64,000 nt of DNA from Larsenimonas salina (GCF_023736155.1 NZ_JAMLJJ010000001.1:806001-870000), one strand, 5' to 3'; positions 16,902 to 26,978 are shown, counted from the stretch's first letter. Numbers and translations: made by a program. Notes: generated from the sequence alone by a model not told the origin.

Positions 16902-17759
16902 ATGACGGCCCGATTAATCGACGGAAAAGCTATTGCTGCCCAGGTTCGAGACCATGTTACCCAACAAGTCGCTCAAAGACGCGACCGAGGTCAGCGTCTC
17001 CCCGGGCTGGCCGTCGTGCTCGTAGGTGACGATCCGGCCTCACAGGTGTATGTGGGCAAGAAACATCAAGCTTGTGAAGCTGCCGGTATTCTCTCTTATC
17101 AGCATGAGCTGCCTGAAAACGTCTCCCAGACCGAACTTGAACAACTGATCGACTCGCTGAACGCTGACAAAAGCGTCGACGGCATCCTGCTCCAGCTTCC
17201 CCTGCCGGCGCACCTGGACGCCAACCCGTTACTGGAGCGCATTCGCCCTGATAAGGATGTGGACGGCTTTCATCCCTATAATCTCGGTCGCCTGGCACAG
17301 CGAATGCCCGTGCTCAGACCCTGCACCCCTAAAGGCATCATGACGCTTCTCGAGAAAAGCGATCTTGATGTTCGCGGAATGAACGCAACCGTGGTCGGCG
17401 CATCGAACATCGTCGGCCGACCACTCGCTCTTGAACTGCTGCTAGGCGGCTGCACCACAACCGTCTGCCATCGCTTCACTCGCGACCTGGAAGACCATGT
17501 AAGGCGTGCAGAGCTGTTGGTCGTGGCGGTCGGAAAGCCGGGGCTGGTAAAAGGCGAATGGGTCAAGGAAGGCGCCATCGTGATCGATGTCGGTATCAAT
17601 CGCATGGATGACGGCACACTGACGGGCGATGTCGAGTTCGAACCCGCCTCAGAGCGCGCAAGTCACATCACGCCTGTGCCGGGCGGCGTGGGCCCGATGA
17701 CCGTTGCTACCTTGCTTGAAAACACCCTTCAGGCCGCGGACATGCATGACGCAGGCTGA
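16902..17759 (+). CDS. folD: Bifunctional methylenetetrahydrofolate dehydrogenase/cyclohydrolase FolD
   Basis: FolD interconverts 5,10-methylene-, methenyl- and 10-formyl-tetrahydrofolate with NADP in the cytosol. The 285-residue protein (E. coli 288) shows Y-V-G-K-K near residue 50 with the catalytic Lys, the [10 protein letters not shown] motif near residue 90, and the nucleotide-site [11 protein letters not shown]. It ends with the family motif [15 protein letters not shown] site lies upstream of the ATG. It is monocistronic and ends in a strong terminator facing cysS. Confidence 0.97.
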   Translation: MTARLIDGKAIAAQVRDHVTQQVAQRRDRGQRLPGLAVVLVGDDPASQVYVGKKHQACEAAGILSYQHELPENVSQTELEQLIDSLNADKSVDGILLQLPLPAHLDANPLLERIRPDKDVDGFHPYNLGRLAQRMPVLRPCTPKGIMTLLEKSDLDVRGMNATVVGASNIVGRPLALELLLGGCTTTVCHRFTRDLEDHVRRAELLVVAVGKPGLVKGEWVKEGAIVIDVGINRMDDGTLTGDVEFEPASERASHITPVPGGVGPMTVATLLENTLQAADMHDAG

Positions 17760-17791
17760 CGCTTTTTTTTGAAGGACCATGACGGCATTAA

Positions 17792-17815
17792 AAAACCCCG
17801 GTAAGTACCGGGGTT
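17792..17815. terminator. Bidirectional terminator between folD and cysS
   Basis: The stem AAACCCCGGTA/TACCGGGGTTT is flanked by A and T runs on both sides and serves the convergent folD and cysS genes. Confidence 0.9.
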
Positions 17816-17862
17816 TTCTTTAAGGCAGCTGTTATCGAAACGGCTAAGACCAGAGACTGCAT

Positions 17863-19245
17863 TTAGCCGTGCTCAACCACCCAGCCGGTACCCTCTCTAC
17901 TGTCCTTCAAGATAATGCCCTTCTCCGCAAGCGTATCGCGAATACGATCCGCTTCGGCAAAATCCTTGGCTTTGCGGGCATCATTGCGTGCCTGAATCTG
18001 AGCTTCAATCTCTTCCTCGGTGATTTCAAGCGCAGACTGCCCCCCCTTAAGAAACTCGGAGGGTGAGTAGTTCAAGAGCCCAAGTAGACCTGCCAGGCGC
18101 CGCAGCTCGGATGCCAGCGCACCTGCCTCTTCACCGTCCTTCTTGGCCCGGTTGATGTCCCGCGCAAGCTCGAACAACACCGCCATCGCCTCGGGCGTAT
18201 TGAAGTCGTCGTCCATCGCCCGATGAAAACGCTCGCTATAGCGTGAATCCACCGCCTCAGAGCTCAAATCAACCCCATCGAGCGCGTTATAAAGGCGCTC
18301 CAGCGAGCGCCGCGCCTCATCGAGTGCGTCCGGCGCGTAATTGATCGCACTGCGGTAATGACTGGCCACCAGAAGATAACGCACCACTTCCGGATCATGG
18401 ACCTCTAGAACATCACGGATGGTGAAGAAGTTGCCAAGCGACTTGGACATCTTTTCATCGTTGACCCGAAGCGCACCGGCGTGCATCCACACGTTGGCAT
18501 AGGTTTCGCCAGTGGCGGCTTCGCTTTGAGCAATTTCGTTCTCATGGTGCGGAAAGGTCAAGTCCGGGCCACCGCCGTGAATATCGAAGTTGTTGCCAAG
18601 GCAACACGTCGACATCGCCGAGCATTCGATATGCCACCCAGGGCGCCCCGGCCCCCAAGGCGACACCCAGGCACTTTCTTCGGGCTTGGCCGCCTTCCAG
18701 AGCACGAAATCGAGTGGGTCGGCCTTGGCAGAATCGACCTCGACCCGCGCACCGGACAGCATATCGTCGATAGCCCGATTATTGAGCTTGCCGTAGCCGT
18801 CGAACTTGCGCACCCGATAATACACGTCACCATTGTCGGCGGCGTAGGCATACCCCTTATCGATCAGCGTCGAGACCATAGTGATGATGTCATCGATGTG
18901 CTCGGTCGCCCTCGGTTCTCTGGTTGGCGCCAGCACGAACAGCTTACGCTCATCGTCGTGCATGGCATCGATCATTCGACCGGTCAGTGCATCGATCGAT
19001 TCGCCGTTTTCCTGCGCACGCGCGATGATCTTGTCATCAACATCGGTAATGTTTCGAACATAGGTAACGTCAAAGCCCTTGGCCCGCAGATAACGTGTGA
19101 TGACGTCAAAAGCGACCAGCACCCGGGCATGCCCCAGATGGCAATAGTCATAGACCGTCATGCCGCACACGTACATTCGAATCTTGCCAGGCTCGATCGG
19201 TGTCAACGGCGCTTTTTCACGCGTGAGTGTGTTGTAAACCTGCAC
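17863..19245 (-). CDS. cysS: Cysteinyl-tRNA synthetase
   Basis: This class I aminoacyl-tRNA synthetase charges tRNA-Cys. The 460-residue protein (E. coli 461) has the zinc ligand Cys in Y-V-C-G-M-T-V, the HIGH-type motif H-L-G-H near residue 37, further zinc-site residues in W-H-I-E-C-S and H-H-E-N-E, and K-M-S-K-S near residue 268. It lies 9 bases downstream of glnS on the same strand, so the two synthetases probably share a transcript. Confidence 0.98.
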   Translation of the reverse strand: MQVYNTLTREKAPLTPIEPGKIRMYVCGMTVYDYCHLGHARVLVAFDVITRYLRAKGFDVTYVRNITDVDDKIIARAQENGESIDALTGRMIDAMHDDERKLFVLAPTREPRATEHIDDIITMVSTLIDKGYAYAADNGDVYYRVRKFDGYGKLNNRAIDDMLSGARVEVDSAKADPLDFVLWKAAKPEESAWVSPWGPGRPGWHIECSAMSTCCLGNNFDIHGGGPDLTFPHHENEIAQSEAATGETYANVWMHAGALRVNDEKMSKSLGNFFTIRDVLEVHDPEVVRYLLVASHYRSAINYAPDALDEARRSLERLYNALDGVDLSSEAVDSRYSERFHRAMDDDFNTPEAMAVLFELARDINRAKKDGEEAGALASELRRLAGLLGLLNYSPSEFLKGGQSALEITEEEIEAQIQARNDARKAKDFAEADRIRDTLAEKGIILKDSREGTGWVVEHG

Positions 19246-19254
19246 CTGACCTCC

Positions 19255-20931
19255 TCAGCCTTTCTTCTGTGCCTTGGCCCAACCGTCTTTCAAGCTGACG
19301 GTTCGGTTGAAAACCCGTTTACCTTCGTCAAGTGCGTAGCGGTCAGCGCAGAAATACCCGACACGCTCGAACTGGAACCGGTCTTCCGCCCGCGCCTCAG
19401 CAAGCGCCGGCTCGCCGATAGCCTGGCAGATTTCCAAAGAGTCAGGGTTCAGGTGCTCGAGAAAATCGATGTCCTTGTCCTTATCCGGCGATTCAACCTG
19501 AAAGAGGTTGTCGTAATTGCGCACTTCGATCGGCACACCGTGCGTTTCACTGACCCAATGGATAACCCCTTTGACCTTACGGTCTTCCGGGTTCTTGCCA
19601 AGCGTGTCGTAATCCACACTGCAATGAAGCTCGACAACGTCACCGGCGTCGTTTTTGATCACCTCATCGCAACGGATGATGTAGGTGTTACGAAGCCGCA
19701 CTTCCTTACCCGGTGCCAGGCGGAAGAACTTCTTGGGCGGCTCTTCCATGAAGTCGTCCTGATCGATCCAGAGCGTCTTGGTCATCGGAAGCTTACGCAT
19801 GCCCATATCATCACGCGCGGGGTGCCCAGGCACTTCGAAAACCTCTTCGCGGTCAGCGTCCCAGTTGGTCAGCACCACCTTCAGCGGTTTCATCACGCAC
19901 ATGGCGCGCGGGGCGTTGTCTTCAAGGTCGCTTCGAATCGCGTGGTAAAGCATATGAATATCAACCACGCTTGCCGCACGCGCCACGCCGATCATGTCGC
20001 AGAACTTGCGAATGGACGCCGGGGTGTAGCCGCGTCGGCGCATGCCGGAAATGGTTGGCATCCTGGGGTCATCCCAACCATCGACGATGTTTTGATCCAC
20101 CAGAAGCTTGAGCTTTCGCTTGGACGTCACGGTGTAGTTCAGGTTAAGCCGCGCAAACTCGATCTGACGCGGCGTGTTTGGAACCGGCAGATTGGCGAGG
20201 AACCACTCATAAAGCGGCCGGTGATCCTCGAACTCGAGCGTACAGATCGAATGCGTCACGCCTTCAAGCGCATCGGACTGTCCATGCGTGAAGTCGTAGG
20301 ACGGATAGATCTTCCACGCGTCGCCGGTCTGGTGATGCCGAGCATGGCGGATGCGGTAAAGGACCGGATCACGCAGGTTGATGTTGGGCGCGGCCATGTC
20401 GATCTTGGCACGAAGTGATTTCTCGCCTTCGGCGAACTCACCCTTACGCATGCGATCGAGCAGGTCGAGGTTTTCCTCGACGCTTCGCTCGCGGTGCGGG
20501 CTTGGCTTGCCGGGTTCGGTCAACGTGCCGCGGTACTCTCGCATCTGCTCGGCGTTGAGATCGTCGACATAGGCCTTACCTTCGCGCACCAGGTGTTGCG
20601 CCCACTCGTAAAGCGTATCGAAGTAGTCGGATGCAAACCGCGCATCACCGCCCCACTCGAAGCCAAGCCACTGAATGTCTTCCTTGATGGCATCGATATA
20701 AACCTGCTCTTCCTTTTCAGGATTGGTGTCATCGAAACGCAGGTGACAGACCCCGCCAAACTGCTCGGCCAGGCCGAAATTGAGGCAGATGGATTTGGCG
20801 TGCCCGACGTGGAGAAAGCCATTGGGCTCAGGCGGAAAACGCGTGACGATCGATGCGCCCTGCCCGGACTCGAGTTCGTCACGAAGTTGATTGCGGATAA
20901 AATTCGCAGCGCTGGCGCTTTCTTGACTCAT
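19255..20931 (-). CDS. glnS: Glutaminyl-tRNA synthetase
   Basis: This class I synthetase charges tRNA-Gln directly, so the organism need not rely on transamidation for Gln. The 558-residue product (E. coli 554) has P-E-P-N-G-x-L-H-V-G-H-A-K near residues 34-46, the KMSKS counterpart V-T-S-K-R-K near 270, and C-terminal beta-barrel anticodon domains. It is first in a probable glnS-cysS operon and is divergent from ppiB across 132 bases, with a consensus -10 in between. Confidence 0.98.
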   Translation of the reverse strand: MSQESASAANFIRNQLRDELESGQGASIVTRFPPEPNGFLHVGHAKSICLNFGLAEQFGGVCHLRFDDTNPEKEEQVYIDAIKEDIQWLGFEWGGDARFASDYFDTLYEWAQHLVREGKAYVDDLNAEQMREYRGTLTEPGKPSPHRERSVEENLDLLDRMRKGEFAEGEKSLRAKIDMAAPNINLRDPVLYRIRHARHHQTGDAWKIYPSYDFTHGQSDALEGVTHSICTLEFEDHRPLYEWFLANLPVPNTPRQIEFARLNLNYTVTSKRKLKLLVDQNIVDGWDDPRMPTISGMRRRGYTPASIRKFCDMIGVARAASVVDIHMLYHAIRSDLEDNAPRAMCVMKPLKVVLTNWDADREEVFEVPGHPARDDMGMRKLPMTKTLWIDQDDFMEEPPKKFFRLAPGKEVRLRNTYIIRCDEVIKNDAGDVVELHCSVDYDTLGKNPEDRKVKGVIHWVSETHGVPIEVRNYDNLFQVESPDKDKDIDFLEHLNPDSLEICQAIGEPALAEARAEDRFQFERVGYFCADRYALDEGKRVFNRTVSLKDGWAKAQKKG

Positions 20932-20999
20932 GAGACGTCGGTCAACCTCTAAGATGATTCTGGATTCGGTGCGGTTTCCCGCGTGTCGATAAAGCCGCT

Positions 21000-21005
21000 A
21001 TTATA
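21000..21005 (-). promoter_or_regulatory. Probable -10 element of the glnS-cysS promoter
   Basis: A consensus TATAAT reads on the minus strand about 70 bases before glnS. The best -35 candidate (TTGATG, 21025-21030) has a long 19-base spacer, so only the -10 is reported. Confidence 0.5.
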
Positions 21006-21063
21006 GCGCGACCTTCATGCGTCACATCAAACGTGGCGCTCTACGTTTTATAAGGATAACGGC

Positions 21064-21558
21064 ATGATTGTTCTCGAAACCAACTACGGCAACATCACTC
21101 TCAAACTGTTCAAGGACGAGGCGCCTGAAACCGCAGCCAACTTCGAGCAATACGTCAAAGATGGCTTTTACGATAACACGTTATTCCACCGCGTCATCGA
21201 TGGCTTCATGGTTCAAGGCGGCGGCTTTTCTCTTGATTTCGAACAGAAGCCGACCGGTGAGCCGATCAAGAACGAAGCCAACAACGGCCTTGAAAACAAG
21301 GTTGGCCGTGTCTCCATGGCCCGCACCATGGACCCGCACTCCGCAACCGCGCAGTTTTTCGTCAATGTCTCCGACAACAGCTTCCTGAACCACACCGCGC
21401 CCACACCGCAGGGCTGGGGTTACTGTGTATTCGGCGAAGTCGTCGAGGGCATGGACGTGGTCAACGAAATCAAGTCGGTCAAGACCACGCGCCGCGGCCC
21501 GCACGCCGATGTGCCGGCCGAAGATGTCGTGCTCAAGAAAGCCTACATCGCCGAATGA
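21064..21558 (+). CDS. ppiB: Cytosolic peptidyl-prolyl cis-trans isomerase PpiB (cyclophilin)
   Basis: The 164-residue cyclophilin matches E. coli PpiB in length and has no signal peptide. Active-site residues are recognisable: F-H-R-V-I near residue 41 with the catalytic Arg, M-V-Q-G-G-G, M-A-R-T near 80, and F-F-V-N. It speeds proline isomerisation during folding. An AAGGA site lies before the ATG. A terminator follows within 25 bases, so it is separate from lpxH. Confidence 0.97.
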   Translation: MIVLETNYGNITLKLFKDEAPETAANFEQYVKDGFYDNTLFHRVIDGFMVQGGGFSLDFEQKPTGEPIKNEANNGLENKVGRVSMARTMDPHSATAQFFVNVSDNSFLNHTAPTPQGWGYCVFGEVVEGMDVVNEIKSVKTTRRGPHADVPAEDVVLKKAYIAE

Positions 21559-21578
21559 TCGAGAACGCATGATGCATC

Positions 21579-21605
21579 AGCGGCGCGAGCACGCGCCGCT
21601 TTTTC
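21579..21605 (+). terminator. Intrinsic terminator of ppiB
   Basis: The stem AGCGGCGCG/CGCGCCGCT with an AGCA loop is followed by TTTTTC, between ppiB and lpxH. Confidence 0.85.
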
Positions 21606-21638
21606 TCATCGCATACCCACTCAGGCGTTCGAGGCACC

Positions 21639-22385
21639 ATGACCACTACCCTGTTTATTTCCGATATTCATCTGTTCGAGCAGGAACCCGAAACGGCTCA
21701 GGGGTTTCTGGATTATCTCGCCTTTCGGGCACCCGACGCCGATGATCTCTACATTCTGGGTGATCTGTTCGAAGGCTGGATCGGTGACGACGCACAAGGC
21801 CCGTTCGAGGCGCGCATCATCGAAGCACTGCGCACCCTGAGCGAACAAGGCACTCGCGTCCACGTCATGCACGGCAACCGCGACTTTCTGCTGGGCCACG
21901 CCTTTGCCGAAGAAAGTCACACCCACCTGATCGACGACCCCTCACTCATTGCGCTGGGTGACACACCGGTACTTCTGATGCACGGCGACAGCCTCTGCAC
22001 CCAGGACCCGGAATACATGAAATTTCGAGCGATGGCCCGCGACCCCAACTGGCAAAACGCCATCCTCGCAAAGCCCCTGGAAGAGCGTCTGGCGCTTGCC
22101 AAGCAGCTTCGCCAACAATCTGGCGAGGCCAATTCCCGCAAGGCCGATGACATCATGGACGTCGCGCCTGACGCGGTGCTCGATGCCCTCCGCGAACACA
22201 ACGTTCGCACGCTGATCCACGGTCACACCCACCGCCCGGACATCCACGACGTCGACCTTGGCGGTGATGCCGCAAAGCGTTACGTCCTGGGCGATTGGAA
22301 GGACAACCTCGGCTGGGAGCTGCGCCACGAGGGCGACACGCTGTCACTGGTCAGTTTCTCGCTGACCGACCTGTCCCACGCCTGA
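21639..22385 (+). CDS. lpxH: UDP-2,3-diacylglucosamine diphosphatase LpxH
   Basis: LpxH hydrolyses UDP-2,3-diacylglucosamine to lipid X at the inner membrane, the fourth step of lipid A synthesis. The 248-residue metallophosphoesterase (E. coli 240) has the full set of metal motifs: S-D-I-H near residue 10, G-D-L-F-E-x-W-x-G-D-D, H-G-N-R-D-F, H-G-D and the C-terminal H-G-H-T-H-R-P. Its presence shows a lipopolysaccharide-bearing outer membrane. An inverted repeat (22397-22415) lies just past the stop. Confidence 0.95.
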   Translation: MTTTLFISDIHLFEQEPETAQGFLDYLAFRAPDADDLYILGDLFEGWIGDDAQGPFEARIIEALRTLSEQGTRVHVMHGNRDFLLGHAFAEESHTHLIDDPSLIALGDTPVLLMHGDSLCTQDPEYMKFRAMARDPNWQNAILAKPLEERLALAKQLRQQSGEANSRKADDIMDVAPDAVLDALREHNVRTLIHGHTHRPDIHDVDLGGDAAKRYVLGDWKDNLGWELRHEGDTLSLVSFSLTDLSHA

Positions 22386-22396
22386 GCCACTCGAGC

Positions 22397-22415
22397 GGGC
22401 ACCTCCTCGGTGCCC
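22397..22415. terminator. Weak hairpin between convergent lpxH and the regulator gene
   Basis: The inverted repeat GGGCACC/GGTGCCC with a five-base loop sits in the 47-base gap. No T-run follows it, so its role as a terminator is uncertain. Confidence 0.35.
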
Positions 22416-22432
22416 CTACTCTTCGTACGCCC

Positions 22433-25400
22433 TCACCCTTCCCCGTTCAACTGATTAAGTCGCTGCCTGAAGCGCATCATCAACGGGGCATCACTTGCAG
22501 GAATGGCCAGAAGCGTTCGCTCGAGTCGGTCGATGACCTCATCATCGTCGCGTTTAACGTGCGTAAGCCAGGCGTCCTGAGCGACCAGCTCAAAATGAAG
22601 ATTGCAATTGCCTCGAGCGAGTTCGATTGCCTCGGTCAACAAGGTGCGCACTTCGTCTTGACGATCGCCAAGCTTTGCAAGGCTTCGGGCATGCACGATT
22701 AAAAGCTCCGGCAGATACAGAAGATCGCTTCGGCGGTAGAACTCGATGTTGCGCTCGAACACCTTGACCGCGCGCTGAAGGTAGCCAAGCGCCTGGCAGG
22801 CCTCGATGTACCAAATAACCGCCATGCAATAAAGATTGCCGAAGGCACGCTCGGAAAGCGCCTCCAGCGCCTCCTCCAGGCGAATCACGCCCTCGGGCTT
22901 GCCCATCACGGCATCGACCCAGCCTCGAAGACACTCGGCCGCCCACCGCCAGGGGTCAAGATCCGCCGTGGAAATGATTGCAAGGGCCTTGTCGGCACGC
23001 TCGGCCACCAGCCGTACATGCCCGTGGCGACGGTACAGACAGCCGCTGCCCACCAGCGCCATTACCTGTGACGGCGGATGCTTCAAGTCGGTTGCACGAC
23101 CCATCAAGGCGTCCATGCAGAATTCCGCGTGCTCATAATCGGCCCGAAGTGAGGCGCAGCACGCCAGCAGCACACCGCTTTGAATCTGCGGGTGCAGGGC
23201 ATAGGGCACCCATTCAAGCGACAAGCCGGCCGACATCCCCCCCATCGCCTCGAACGCCTGGGTTGCCTCGATGATATGCCCTCTGAAAAAAGCCGTACTG
23301 CCGCGGCCGAACTCGGCAAGCCGGGTATAGCGCTCGTCGCTCATGCCCTTGGCGCATTCGATCAACAGCTTGGCCCGTGCCTGCGCTTCATCGAGCATCA
23401 GACGCTCATTCATGATGATGAGCTGCCCCCAGAGCACCGTGAAGTACTGATCGTCGACTTCTTCATCCCCGGACGTAACCGTCTCTTTCGACTCCAAAAG
23501 CGCCTGGGCCTTGGAAAAGCTTTGCTCGGCGATCGACGAAATACTGCCCTCGAGCTCGAAGCCAGCATGACCGCGCACGATTAGCAAACTAATGTGGCGG
23601 TCGACGCCGTCAGCGGCCTGTTCGATGCAATCAAGGCCATCGTCGGCCATGGCAAGCGCCGTGTGGCTTGCGCCGGCCTGAACCGCGTCCCGGGCGGCGA
23701 GCTCGAAGTAGCGCGCCGCTCGGGCAAAGATGCCGCACCGACACAGATGATGCGCGAAATAGCCCGGATAACGGCTCAGCCAGTGCGGACGTTCGCGTTC
23801 GATCAGCTCGACCATAAAGGCGTGGGTACGCTTTCGAATATCAGGATGGCAGCCACTGTAGGCTGCTTCATGAAGAAGCTGATGGGAGAACTGGTAATCA
23901 AACTCGCTGCTGTTGACGCAGCGTTCAATGATCTCCATTCGCCGCATGCGCTCCAGCGCCTGCTTCAAGCGTCGGTCGGTGATTTCGAGACATTTCTGCA
24001 ACAGATCACTGCTGAACTGGCGACCAATGACAGACGCGACATGCGCCTCACTTCGAAATTCATCGAGCTGATCGATCCGGCTGGAAAGAAGCCCGACCAA
24101 CCCGGACGGTAACCGCTCGATTTCAACGGGACGCCCATCGCGGCGTTCCATATAAAGGCTCCGACAGATTTCTTGAAGATACAGTGGCACGCCATCGCAG
24201 CGCTCGAGCAATTGTTGACGAACCCGTGAGCCCAGGTTGAGTCGATACCGTCTGACAAGATACTCGAGAAGGCGTGCCGTGTTATTGGCGTCCAGCCGGC
24301 CAAGCACCACCTGACGATCCCAATGCATACAGGCCTGAAGGGGGCTATTCATCGGTAGGCTTGCAACGATCAACAGAGGATGATGCATGGCAAGACGCGC
24401 CTGGGTATTGGCAAGAATCTTGAGCGAGGCCTCATCGATCCACTGAAGGTCATCGAGCATGATCAAAAATGGTCGATGCTGGCAGCGGTTTTCGATCATG
24501 TACTGAAGCGCAATCGTCGCAATTTCGATCGCCCGGCGCTGCTGCGCACTGTCTGACTCGATGCCCGACGAATCATCTACGCCCAGCAACCGATACAGTA
24601 GCCCCACACCCTCCTCGCTCCAGGAGGCCGCCTCTGGGTGTACTAACCGAATGCGGTCGAGCGCTTCACGGGTCAGCGCACCGCCAAGGCGCCAGCGAAA
24701 CAGGGTACGCAGCAGACCAAAGGGCTCCTGATACGACACACGCGTATTGGACACCCAACACACATCGATATCGCTGCTTTGTTTGAGCTGGCGGAAGTGA
24801 ACCATGAGCGAGCTCTTGCCCATACCGCTCTCCCCACGCACCAACACGCTCTGGCGTAGACCAATCATCGCACGTGACAACGCATCCTCGAGCTCGCGCT
24901 CAGTCACTTCCCTGCCAAATAGGTGTGGTGGCAGCGGCTCAGCGCTGTGGTCGCTGCTGAGCACCAGCATCTTGCGGCGAACTTCACCGTTTGCAGCCCA
25001 AAGTCGCATGAAAAGACGCGGCTGAAGATCGAGTGCTGGCGGCATCTGATGGCTTGCCTCCGGCGAAATGACCAACTCGCTGCCTCGCGCCGTGCTCACA
25101 AGTTCAAGCGCGGGCTGTGTCACGGCACCGAGCGGATCCATCATGCGCCGCTCGGGGATGAAAATGGCACGCCCACTATGAAGACCGGCGGCCAGATCGA
25201 ACTGAGGCAACTCCGAACTTCTGCCCTGCCAGCTCGCTGCAACGACATCGGCCATCGAGCGGCGACAGTGCTCGTAAAGCGCCACCAGTTCCGCCAGCTG
25301 ATGCGCCGGCCCATGAGTCCCGAAACAGGCCATGCCAAGCCCGCCGGCGGCCCCCGGCAACCAGAAGCCGCCCAGATGACGACACTGCTGCTCGACCCAG

Positions 25401-26326
25401 CGAATAAGCTGCCGCTGAGCGTCCAGGCAGTGAATCATCCACTGGCGCTCGGCGTCGGCCCGACTAGCCTGGCTGATTCGAATGACCATCACAGATATCT
25501 GGCGATAGTCGATGTCGTCCTGCTGAAGACCGGTAAACATCGGCCCGTCTGATGGCACAGAGGCCGGTGCCCGAAACGCATGGTCAGCGGCGTCCTCGTC
25601 ATCACTCGACCACGCCCGTGCAAGCTTCAAAAGCTCCGGTGAGGGTTGCTGCCCCGAAATCGCAAGCTGTTCTAAATAAGCGTTGTAATGCTCACGAGCC
25701 GCCTCGATGTCGCCCTGCTCGATCCGATTGGAAATCGCGCGGCGCTGAAAGACGTCATAGCGCGGAAACAGATGAACGATGCGATCGACAAGATAAGCGT
25801 CGACATTGTTCGAGGCCTTGAACACACGCTCGATGTAATGAATCACGCTCAATCGACACTGTTCTCGACGCTCCAATAGCCACCGCTGGAACTCGCCGCA
25901 GTTGTTCAGTTGAAGCCCTTCCGCCAGCTCGCCGCGGTACAACGTCAGAATACACTCAAGATTGTCGACATTAGGTTCGCCATCGAGAGACGCTGTCAGC
26001 GCCATCACATCAATCGACCACTCAGGCGAAGAAGAGGCGTTCAGCGCCAGGTTCTGCCGGCTGATTTCAAGGACGGCTTCTTCCTTGCCAAGCGCCTGGC
26101 GCAGACTATGTAGCGCATGACGCAGGTTCGTTCGCGCTGAACTTGGCTCGGTATCCGGCCATAGCCAACTGGCAATCAAGGACCGCGATACGGCTTTTTC
26201 GCTCAGGAGAAGAAGCACGAACAAGGCTTTCACCTTGTCATAGCTGAATTGGGTTATCGTCTTTTCCGGCGTCTCGAGCTTGAACCCGCCCAACACCTGA
26301 AGCGCCACGCGCGCATCCTTTGCCAT
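22433..26326 (-). CDS. Large SARP/BTAD-cyclase-like-ATPase-TPR transcriptional regulator
   Basis: The 1297-residue protein has four apparent parts. Residues 1-95 form an OmpR/SARP-type winged helix, followed by a helical BTAD-like region to about 245. Residues 274-425 resemble a class III nucleotide cyclase (G-L-H-S-G-R-A-I-F, then L-V-S-T-A-R-G-S-E-L-V-I-S), but the metal-binding Asp residues are not evident. Residues 470-650 are a STAND/AAA_16-type ATPase with Walker A G-E-S-G-M-G-K-S-S (498-506) and Walker B F-L-I-M-L-D-D near 625. The remainder is helical, TPR-like. It is probably an ATP-switched activator with unknown ligand and targets. It is convergent with lpxH and has miaE 34 bases upstream on the same strand. 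Confidence 0.8.
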   Translation of the reverse strand: MAKDARVALQVLGGFKLETPEKTITQFSYDKVKALFVLLLLSEKAVSRSLIASWLWPDTEPSSARTNLRHALHSLRQALGKEEAVLEISRQNLALNASSSPEWSIDVMALTASLDGEPNVDNLECILTLYRGELAEGLQLNNCGEFQRWLLERREQCRLSVIHYIERVFKASNNVDAYLVDRIVHLFPRYDVFQRRAISNRIEQGDIEAAREHYNAYLEQLAISGQQPSPELLKLARAWSSDDEDAADHAFRAPASVPSDGPMFTGLQQDDIDYRQISVMVIRISQASRADAERQWMIHCLDAQRQLIRWVEQQCRHLGGFWLPGAAGGLGMACFGTHGPAHQLAELVALYEHCRRSMADVVAASWQGRSSELPQFDLAAGLHSGRAIFIPERRMMDPLGAVTQPALELVSTARGSELVISPEASHQMPPALDLQPRLFMRLWAANGEVRRKMLVLSSDHSAEPLPPHLFGREVTERELEDALSRAMIGLRQSVLVRGESGMGKSSLMVHFRQLKQSSDIDVCWVSNTRVSYQEPFGLLRTLFRWRLGGALTREALDRIRLVHPEAASWSEEGVGLLYRLLGVDDSSGIESDSAQQRRAIEIATIALQYMIENRCQHRPFLIMLDDLQWIDEASLKILANTQARLAMHHPLLIVASLPMNSPLQACMHWDRQVVLGRLDANNTARLLEYLVRRYRLNLGSRVRQQLLERCDGVPLYLQEICRSLYMERRDGRPVEIERLPSGLVGLLSSRIDQLDEFRSEAHVASVIGRQFSSDLLQKCLEITDRRLKQALERMRRMEIIERCVNSSEFDYQFSHQLLHEAAYSGCHPDIRKRTHAFMVELIERERPHWLSRYPGYFAHHLCRCGIFARAARYFELAARDAVQAGASHTALAMADDGLDCIEQAADGVDRHISLLIVRGHAGFELEGSISSIAEQSFSKAQALLESKETVTSGDEEVDDQYFTVLWGQLIIMNERLMLDEAQARAKLLIECAKGMSDERYTRLAEFGRGSTAFFRGHIIEATQAFEAMGGMSAGLSLEWVPYALHPQIQSGVLLACCASLRADYEHAEFCMDALMGRATDLKHPPSQVMALVGSGCLYRRHGHVRLVAERADKALAIISTADLDPWRWAAECLRGWVDAVMGKPEGVIRLEEALEALSERAFGNLYCMAVIWYIEACQALGYLQRAVKVFERNIEFYRRSDLLYLPELLIVHARSLAKLGDRQDEVRTLLTEAIELARGNCNLHFELVAQDAWLTHVKRDDDEVIDRLERTLLAIPASDAPLMMRFRQRLNQLNGEG

Positions 26327-26360
26327 CGTCCTTCCCTGCCGTGAAAAGCGGTCGTCGACA

Positions 26361-26978
26361 TTAGGTCAACACACCGCTGTGAAACCTGAAGTGGGTATCC
26401 GTGGACTCGATCAGTTCACGCTCATGTTCTCGAAACGCGGCAATCCGCTCATCTACGTTATCGTCCGGGCCGGCGTAATCACGAGCCAGCCCCAGATAAT
26501 CCTCGAAATGGCGCGCCTCGGACTTGAGCAGGGTTCGGTAATAGCGCGCCAGTTCGTCATCGAGGTGCGGGATAAGACTTGCAAAACGCTCACAGGAACG
26601 CGCCTCGATAAAGGCCCCTACAATCAGAATATCGATTAGGCGCCCTGGCTCATTCTTGCGCACATGAGCGCGAAGCCCCTCTGCGTAGCGCGACGCGCTC
26701 AGATGGCTGTAGTCGATCCCGCGTGCTGCCATCAGCCCGACCACCTGCTCAAAATGAAGCAATTCCTCGCGGGCGAGCTGCGACATCTTGCTCAAAAGCC
26801 CCGGCTTTTCGACGTAGCGAAACAAAAGATGCATGGCCGTCGACGCCGCCTTCTTTTCGCATTGCGCGTGATCGATCAAAAGAATCTCGTTGTGCATTGC
26901 CGCCGCCTCGATCCAGGCTGCGGGCGTACGACAGGGCAGGAAGTCGAGCAGAACCTTGGGAACCTGATCCGAAACCAT
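26361..26978 (-). CDS. miaE: tRNA-(ms2io6A37) monooxygenase MiaE
   Basis: MiaE is a diiron enzyme that hydroxylates the isopentenyl group of ms2i6A37 in tRNAs reading UNN codons. The 205-residue ferritin-like protein has carboxylate-His iron ligands in repeated pairs: C-E-K-K-A near residue 44, R-E-E-L-L-H-F-E near 75, the E-A-R-S-C-E-R-F pair and E-A-R-H-F-E near 160. The ATG at 26978 (M-V-S-D-Q-V-P) with an AAAGGA site is preferred to an in-frame start at 27071. It precedes the large regulator gene on the same strand, perhaps co-transcribed. Confidence 0.9.
   Translation of the reverse strand: MVSDQVPKVLLDFLPCRTPAAWIEAAAMHNEILLIDHAQCEKKAASTAMHLLFRYVEKPGLLSKMSQLAREELLHFEQVVGLMAARGIDYSHLSASRYAEGLRAHVRKNEPGRLIDILIVGAFIEARSCERFASLIPHLDDELARYYRTLLKSEARHFEDYLGLARDYAGPDDNVDERIAAFREHERELIESTDTHFRFHSGVLT

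Noticed and set aside
18481-20418. A 645-codon open frame on the plus strand opposite cysS and glnS.
   Set aside because: It spans two aminoacyl-tRNA synthetase genes in antisense, has no plausible start context and shows no domain.
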